Assembly (NCBI GenBank): GCA_012514415.1
Contig: JAAZAH010000109.1
Span: forward strand, 1 to 20,495
Length of the DNA: 20,495 nt
Direction: 5' to 3'
Origin: Sandaracinaceae bacterium
GTDB lineage: Bacteria; Myxococcota_A; Polyangia; Polyangiales; Houyiibacteriaceae
Shown: positions 15,796-20,495 of the stretch, piece by piece
Layout of the letters: every line of letters starts with the position of its first letter
Numbering within the stretch: position 1 is the stretch's first letter
Program-made: the position numbers and the translations under genes
Notes under the pieces: model-generated
Databases searched by the model: none
Told to the model about the DNA's origin: nothing
Seen by the model: the letters and a program-made list of their open reading frames with translations, nothing else

Positions 15796-17484
15796 ATGAG
15801 CATTACTCGCCGCGACTTCCTCAAGAAGACCTCCCTCGGGCTCGCCGAAACGAGCCTGCCCCTCCTCACCTCTGGCTGCGGTCTCGACGGAATCGAATCG
15901 CTCCCTTCCAAATATCCCGATCTCGAAGAATATGAGTACGACGGCGAGATCGGCCCCGAGTCCCTCTTCTCTCATGGCGTCGCCAGCGGCGATCCCCTCA
16001 CCGATCGCGTGATCCTTTGGACGCGCATCACCAAGCCCGGCGCCTCTGAGGTGGACGTCTTTTGGGAGATCTCGGTCGATGAGGGTTTCACGAAACGACT
16101 CAACGCCGGATGGGTAAAGACCGACGCCTCGAAGGATTTCACCGTCAAGGTGGATGCCGATGGGCTTTACGCCGGTCATCACTATTACTACCGCTTCTGG
16201 GTGGATGGGCGCTCCTCGGTCATTGGTCGCACCAAGACCGCCTATGGCGCCGGTGCCCGTTCGCTCCGCTTCGCCTTCACCAGCTGCTCGAGCTACGCGC
16301 ACGGCTATTTCCACGTCTATCGACATATGGGAGATCGCGACGATCTCGACGTCGTCCTCCATCTCGGCGACTATATTTACGAGTACGGCAGCCCTGCCGA
16401 GGGTGACGACGAGGAGGCGAGCTCGACGTACGGCGCGCTCCGCCGCTACGAGCCGCCGCATGAAATCATCACCCTTGAGGACTATCGAACTCGATACGCT
16501 CAGTATCGCACCGATCCCGATCTTCAATACGTCCATCAGCGCCATCCCTTCATCTGCGTCTGGGACGACCATGAGCTTGCCAACGACACCTGGCGTGAAG
16601 GGGCTCAAAACCACAATCCGCCCGAGGAAGGCGATTTCTTCGCGCGGCGCGATGCGGCCGTGCAGGCCTATCACGAGTGGATCCCCATCCGCGAGGCGGA
16701 GGATCGGCGTAAGATCTATCGTCAATTCGTCTACGGCGACCTTGTCGATCTCTTGATGCTTGATACGCGCCAGATTGGACGCGACGAGCAGATCAAATGG
16801 GCGGACCTCGCAGATGAGCCCGAGCACCGCACGCTGCTCGGCAAAGAGCAGGAAGAGTGGCTCGAGGAAAAGCTCAGCTCGAGCAACGCGCGCTGGAAGT
16901 TCCTCGGGCAGCAGGTGATGATCGCCACGATGAGCGCCGCCGTCCCGACCGAGAACGGTGAGCCGCCTCCCATCCTGCCGTTCAACCTCGATGCTTGGGA
17001 TGGCTATCCCGCCGCCCGACGCCGGCTCCTCGAGATGATTCACCGCGAGAAGGTCAATAACCTCATCGTTCTCACGGGGGATATCCATATGTCTTGGGTA
17101 AATGACATCCCCCTCGATCTCGAAACGTACAATCGCGAGACGCGAGAGGGTTCCGTCGGCGTCGAGTTCGTCACCTCGGCCGTGAGCTCGCCTGGTCTCG
17201 GAGCGGTGGTGACAGAGCCCGGCGTGAGTGAGACCGAAGTGGCGATGATCGAGGAGCTCTCGGAGACGCTCTTTTACGGAAGTCCGAGCACGCGTTATTT
17301 CGAAGGGACTCGCCGCGGCTTCGTCGTCGTCGACGTCACCAACGAGCGCGTTCAAGCCGACTTCTTCCATATCGACGGAGTGCACGAACATCAGGGGCAG
17401 CTTTCCCACGCAACTTCTTGGGAGGTTGCGGACGGGGTTCCCTACGCAGTGGAAGCCGCCGCCCCACTCGATCCGGAGCGCTGA
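15796..17484 (+). CDS. phoD: PhoD-type alkaline phosphatase/phosphodiesterase
   Basis: PhoD enzymes are secreted, folded, Ca2+/Fe3+-dependent phosphomonoesterases/phosphodiesterases that scavenge phosphate. The Tat motif TRRDFLKK (4-11) begins the protein. A PhoD N-terminal beta domain (about 54-150) includes SHGVASGDP (59-67) and WTRI. The catalytic domain has TSCSSY (162-167, metal-ligand Cys164), HLGDYIYEYG (189-198, D192 and Tyr), WDDHELAND (256-264), LDTR (322-325) and LTGDIHMSW (426-434, D429 and H431). Length of 562 aa is normal. The hydrophobic part of the signal is short and followed by LTSGC with Cys28, so it could be a Tat lipoprotein rather than a freely secreted enzyme. The leader contains a hairpin. 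A phosphate-starvation box was looked for by eye and not seen. Confidence 0.93.
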   Translation: MSITRRDFLKKTSLGLAETSLPLLTSGCGLDGIESLPSKYPDLEEYEYDGEIGPESLFSHGVASGDPLTDRVILWTRITKPGASEVDVFWEISVDEGFTKRLNAGWVKTDASKDFTVKVDADGLYAGHHYYYRFWVDGRSSVIGRTKTAYGAGARSLRFAFTSCSSYAHGYFHVYRHMGDRDDLDVVLHLGDYIYEYGSPAEGDDEEASSTYGALRRYEPPHEIITLEDYRTRYAQYRTDPDLQYVHQRHPFICVWDDHELANDTWREGAQNHNPPEEGDFFARRDAAVQAYHEWIPIREAEDRRKIYRQFVYGDLVDLLMLDTRQIGRDEQIKWADLADEPEHRTLLGKEQEEWLEEKLSSSNARWKFLGQQVMIATMSAAVPTENGEPPPILPFNLDAWDGYPAARRRLLEMIHREKVNNLIVLTGDIHMSWVNDIPLDLETYNRETREGSVGVEFVTSAVSSPGLGAVVTEPGVSETEVAMIEELSETLFYGSPSTRYFEGTRRGFVVVDVTNERVQADFFHIDGVHEHQGQLSHATSWEVADGVPYAVEAAAPLDPER

Positions 17485-17494
17485 ACGCCTTGGT

Positions 17495-17534
17495 TGAAGG
17501 CCTCGGATGAAGGCCTCGGATGAGAAGGCCTCGG
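17495..17534. repeat. 13-bp tandem repeat between convergent genes
   Basis: TGAAGGCCTCGGA occurs twice head to tail (17495-17507, 17508-17520), followed by a third copy with a one-base insertion (17521-17534). Each unit contains the self-complementary AGGCCT, and an upstream GCCTT (17487-17491) can pair with the first AAGGC. The array fills most of the 57 bp between phoD and the convergent hydrolase. It may act as a weak structured terminator for both, though no T-run is present. Confidence 0.6.
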
Positions 17535-17541
17535 GGCAGGC

Positions 17542-18666
17542 TCAACGCGAGAGACTTTCGCGAGCCCGCCCCGAGAGCGCGCCGCGCATCAGGTGAAGAA
17601 GCGCGAACCGATCGAGGATCTCGCTCGCGCTCGCTCCTTCAGCGTGGCGAATCGCGCCCGTGATGAGCACTTTGGCCTTGGGTCCGAGCGCCTTCTCGAG
17701 ATGAAGCGATTCGGTCGGCGGAATCACGCGGTCCTCTGCGCCGTGGAGGATGAAGATCCGATCGGGCAGCGTGATCCGCGATGGATCGAGGGAAAGCGAA
17801 GCGAGCTGCTCCGTGCGGGCGTCAATGAGGCCTTGAGCGATGCGCTGGAGGCGCGCGTTTGGTTCGCCGCGGATCAGCGCCCGGAGCTCGGCGCCGAGCT
17901 CTCCGCCAAGCTCTTTGGAGAGCGCGTCCGCGTCGGAGAAGCGATCGCTCATCGCCGCGGTAAGGATGGCGTGAACCGCCTCGCGCGACTCGGGATCGAC
18001 CCACTCGTCGAGCCGATCACGGAGCATGATCTCGAGCCCGTAAGGATGGGGGCGTAGATGCGCCGCTTCGCCATCCGGACCGCGCGCCTCCGAGCCCCCA
18101 TAGAATCGGAGGACGCGCTCGAGATCGCCATAGGGGCCAAGCAAGAAGAGCCCCCGAACCGAGCGATGAAGGGAGGGGTCTTCAAAAGCGAGGAGCGCGA
18201 GCCCCGCGGCAAAACTGATGGCGAAAACCGAGAGCTCCGCCCGCTCGCCTGTATCGGCGGAGAGCCCGCGGATGCGCGCTTGAATGCGTTCGATCTCTTC
18301 CCGCCCGAGGCGGTAGTCTTTGAGCCCTTCGAGCTCCGGCGTGTGAACCTCGAGCCGCAGCTCCGCGAGTGCACGCGATAAGGTCATAAGGCGGGGCTCA
18401 TCGATCCCGAGCCGGTGCATTCCGTGAAGGACGAGATAGCGCGCATGCACCGAACCTGAAGCCGGACGGTAGATCCTTCCACGCGTGCCATCCGGATAGA
18501 CGAGGTCGACTGAGACGACTTCGGGTCTTCCGAGCGCAGCGAAGGAAGCAAGGGCGCTCTCTTCCCCGCCAATGCGAGTGAGCAAATGGAGGGCGTCTCG
18601 ATAATGCGCAAGGAGCGCGAAGATGAAGAGCGACAGCGCAATGAGGAGGATGCCCGCGCGTTTCAT
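17542..18666 (-). CDS. Membrane-anchored alpha/beta hydrolase, 374 aa
   Basis: An N-terminal hydrophobic helix (about 4-20) follows a basic start and probably anchors the protein in the inner membrane with the enzyme outside. The alpha/beta-hydrolase signs are YLVLHGMHRLG (77-87) at the oxyanion strand, SVFAISFAAG (146-155) where Ser151 is the expected nucleophile, LHGAEDRVIPP (307-317) with acid D312, and GAIRHAEG (337-344) with H341. The elbow is A-I-S-F-A instead of the usual G-x-S-x-G. ATG 18666 is chosen, with AAGGTGAG ending 6 bases upstream and the anchor helix at the start; a TTG start at 18696 is less likely. It follows pfkA by 43 bp on the same strand, so the two are probably co-transcribed. 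The substrate is unknown. Confidence 0.82.
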   Translation of the reverse strand: MKRAGILLIALSLFIFALLAHYRDALHLLTRIGGEESALASFAALGRPEVVSVDLVYPDGTRGRIYRPASGSVHARYLVLHGMHRLGIDEPRLMTLSRALAELRLEVHTPELEGLKDYRLGREEIERIQARIRGLSADTGERAELSVFAISFAAGLALLAFEDPSLHRSVRGLFLLGPYGDLERVLRFYGGSEARGPDGEAAHLRPHPYGLEIMLRDRLDEWVDPESREAVHAILTAAMSDRFSDADALSKELGGELGAELRALIRGEPNARLQRIAQGLIDARTEQLASLSLDPSRITLPDRIFILHGAEDRVIPPTESLHLEKALGPKAKVLITGAIRHAEGASASEILDRFALLHLMRGALSGRARESLSR

Positions 18667-18709
18667 CCCGAGCTCACCTTCATGCCCCGCCCTCAATCAT
18701 CGCAAGCGC

Positions 18710-19687
18710 TCATTGAGCGAGGATCCGCGCCAGCTGGATCCAGTCGAGGTTCAGCTTCTTTTGATTGGAGGCGACGATCTCGAGCGGCGTCCGGCAGATC
18801 TCGTCACCTTCATAGCCGACAAGGATGCCGTGCTGCCCATCAGCGAGCGCATCGACCGCGGCGACCCCCATCCTCGTTGCGATGAGCCGATCGCGCGCTG
18901 TTGGCGCCGCACCCCGGACGACATGGCCGAGAATGGTCACGCGGACGACAAAACCGATTTCGTCTTCGTGCTGCTCGAAATGGTGAGCGATGGCCTGCGC
19001 ATTGTTCTTACAGCCTTCGGAGACGACCACGATGGAGTGCGTCTTCCCGCGGAGGTACGCGGCTCGAAGACGACTCGCGATCTCATCGGGTTCGACCTCG
19101 GCCTCGGGAATGACGACGACTTCGGCTCCGCCCGCAATCCCCGCCATGAGCGCGAGAAAGCCATGATCACGACCCATCGTCTGAACGAGGTGTGCTCGGT
19201 GATGGCTCGATCCGGTGGTCCGCAACCGGTCGATGGACTCAATGGTCACGTTGAGCGCCGTGTCCACGCCGATGGTCGGCTCGGAGCCGTATAAATCGTT
19301 ATCGATGGTCGAGGCGATGCCGACCGTCGGAAAACCCATCGAAGAAAGGGCATGGTTTCCGGCCTGGCTCCCATTTCCCCCAATCACGATAAGCGCATCG
19401 ATGCCGCGCTTGGCGAGGTGGTGGAGCGCTGTCCTTCGCCCCGCTTCGGTCGCGAATTCAGGGGCGCGCGCGCTCCCAAGGACCGTCCCTCCAAGCTGGA
19501 TGATGCCGCCGACATCGCGCGCGTTCAAAGGGATGAAACTTGACTGCATCAGCCCTTGGTAGCCACGCTCGACGCCGAAGACCTCCCAATCGCGATCGAG
19601 GGCGCGGCGTGTGACAGCGCGGATGGCGGCGTTCATTCCGGGCGCGTCGCCCCCGCTCGTCAATAACGCGATCCTTTTCATCGACAT
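18710..19687 (-). CDS. pfkA: 6-phosphofructokinase (PfkA family)
   Basis: PfkA phosphorylates fructose 6-phosphate in glycolysis. Over its 325 aa it aligns with E. coli PfkA without large gaps: TSGGDAPGMNAAIR (10-23), GGTVLGSAR (66-74), STIDND (126-131, catalytic D129), MGRDHGF (171-177), PEAEVEP (194-200), SEG (223-225) and LGHVVRG (253-259). Gly106 matches the residue that favours ATP over pyrophosphate. Two departures stand out: GGNGS (103-107) replaces GGDGS, putting Asn105 where E. coli has the Mg-ATP aspartate 103, and Leu65 replaces the allosteric Arg54. One of the two effector-site lysines is also changed (GKTH for GKKH), so allostery may differ. The start is ATG 19687; ATG 19681 is an alternative. 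The upstream Shine-Dalgarno is poor. Confidence 0.93.
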   Translation of the reverse strand: MSMKRIALLTSGGDAPGMNAAIRAVTRRALDRDWEVFGVERGYQGLMQSSFIPLNARDVGGIIQLGGTVLGSARAPEFATEAGRRTALHHLAKRGIDALIVIGGNGSQAGNHALSSMGFPTVGIASTIDNDLYGSEPTIGVDTALNVTIESIDRLRTTGSSHHRAHLVQTMGRDHGFLALMAGIAGGAEVVVIPEAEVEPDEIASRLRAAYLRGKTHSIVVVSEGCKNNAQAIAHHFEQHEDEIGFVVRVTILGHVVRGAAPTARDRLIATRMGVAAVDALADGQHGILVGYEGDEICRTPLEIVASNQKKLNLDWIQLARILAQ

Positions 19688-19850
19688 TAGCTTAGCAGCT
19701 CTTCACTGCGTCTTCGAAAAATCGCCTTGAGTCACCCAAGAGAGACAAGAACGCACGGAAGAAGGGCGATCGCATCCCCAGGTGATTTCATGTGCGGGTC
19801 AATTACGGATGGACTCGCCCCAAAGTTCGGACCTCCGCGAAGACGCGTCC
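19688..19850 (-). other. Intergenic region upstream of pfkA
   Basis: This 163-bp stretch separates the membrane glycosyltransferase stop from the pfkA start and should hold the pfkA promoter. I see no convincing -35/-10 pair, no clear T-tailed hairpin and no small gene. Confidence 0.4.
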
Positions 19851-20495
19851 TCATCGTGGCTCCCTCTCGAGGGGACCGCCGCGGACGCGAACGAGGATGA
19901 ACTTATTGCAATCCCGGAGCGTCGTGAGCTCCTCGACTTCGCGCCCGCCGACGCGCTGTCTGAATCGCTCAAGGCGCGTGTGCTCAAGCACAAAATAGAC
20001 GCTGGCGCCCTTGGCTTCTTCGATGACTTCACGCATCGCTTCGTCCGCGTGGATAAAGACATGGATGCGATTGCCCGTGTAGAGATTTTCACCCTTCCAA
20101 TTCATCTGCCACGCGCCGATGAGGTCGCCTTCGTTTCGGAGCGCGTAATAGCGATCGAAAAGCGGCCGCTGGCTCCAATGATCGGAGAGATCGCGCATAT
20201 ATGCGCCGTTCACAAATAGAGCGAAGCCGAGCGCGAGCCCTAGAAATGCGCGGCTCGCCATTGCCCGCAGTCGCTTCGAAGCAAGGCCGAGGGAGACGAT
20301 CGACGCGGCGACCGCAAAGCCCGTAAAGATGGGTCGGTAGTCAAGGTGATCGGGGAAGGGGCGTTTATAGAGGTAGATGAAGAGCTGGATGAGGCGCTCG
20401 TAGCCATAGGGCCGCGCATCCGTCGCCCACGAAAGATCGCGCCCGACCATCCCCAGGATGGAAGTTGCGAGGAGCGCTTCAATGGCGAGCGATGC
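19851..20495 (-). CDS. GT39/ArnT-like membrane glycosyltransferase, 3' part
   Basis: The frame is open to the right edge, so the N-terminal part lies outside the window; 214 residues are visible. They contain a hydrophobic segment at the window edge, two more membrane helices (around FTGFAVAASIVSLGLA and AFLGLALGFALFVNGAY), and then a soluble C-terminal region of about 115 residues. That region contains AWQMNWKGENLYTGN, a pattern I associate with the C-terminal periplasmic part of GT39/PMT-like (dolichyl/polyprenyl-phosphate sugar-using) transferases in myxobacteria-type genomes. The catalytic N-terminal loop cannot be checked. It would transfer sugars from a lipid carrier to an envelope acceptor. 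It lies upstream of pfkA on the same strand, with 163 bp between. Confidence 0.7.
   Translation of the reverse strand, partial: ASLAIEALLATSILGMVGRDLSWATDARPYGYERLIQLFIYLYKRPFPDHLDYRPIFTGFAVAASIVSLGLASKRLRAMASRAFLGLALGFALFVNGAYMRDLSDHWSQRPLFDRYYALRNEGDLIGAWQMNWKGENLYTGNRIHVFIHADEAMREVIEEAKGASVYFVLEHTRLERFRQRVGGREVEELTTLRDCNKFILVRVRGGPLEREPR

Noticed and set aside
15718..17409. 563-aa minus-strand ORF opposite phoD
   Set aside because: It mirrors phoD codon by codon in a bias-driven open frame. PhoD motifs on the plus strand are unambiguous and this product resembles nothing.

Overview
The window is GC-rich, tightly packed, Gram-negative chromosomal DNA. Two lipoproteins with lipoboxes, an outer-membrane beta-barrel with a signal peptide, a Tat-exported phosphatase and a 12-helix RND/MMPL exporter all imply a double envelope. 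The style (many uncharacterised envelope proteins, DUF2804, a membrane glycosyltransferase tail of a type I associate with myxobacteria) suggests the Myxococcota/Bradymonadota group (former Deltaproteobacteria). That placement is inference only. I see no tRNA, rRNA, CRISPR array, insertion sequence, phage gene or attachment site.

Layout. 1-393 is the 3' end of infC (IF-3). It is not followed by rpmI/rplT but by a 429-bp gap and then a 206-aa lipoprotein (823-1443). Convergent to that is an RhlE-type DEAD-box helicase (1510-2934, minus). Between the helicase and a DUF2804 gene (3335-4384, plus) lies a probable 58-aa cysteine-rich small protein (3064-3240, minus) with a near-ideal ribosome binding site. 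A strong hairpin (4399-4459) separates DUF2804 from a convergent outer-membrane barrel gene (4475-5437).

The centre (5674-11894) is an envelope or lipid-like cluster. On the minus strand a GT-B glycosyltransferase (8173-9345) is followed after 39 bp by an MMPL exporter (5674-8133). Only 42 bp away and divergent, an alpha/beta hydrolase (9388-10713) is translationally coupled by an ATGA overlap to an unrecognised 394-aa protein (10710-11894). A sodium:solute symporter (11978-13390) follows on the plus strand.

The right part holds a hemerythrin-like HHE protein (13424-13843) downstream of a 528-aa cysteine-containing lipoprotein (13915-15501), both minus. Divergent from them is a Tat-dependent PhoD-type phosphatase (15796-17484). 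Last come a minus-strand pair, pfkA (18710-19687) followed by a membrane-anchored alpha/beta hydrolase (17542-18666), and the 3' part of a GT39-like membrane glycosyltransferase running off the right edge (19851-20495).

Most of the window is ordinary housekeeping and envelope content. The points most worth a second look are the small cysteine-rich gene, the GT-MMPL / hydrolase-unknown divergent cluster, a PfkA whose Mg-ATP aspartate is replaced by Asn, a glycosyltransferase lacking the second Glu of its EX7E motif, and an infC detached from its usual ribosomal protein partners.
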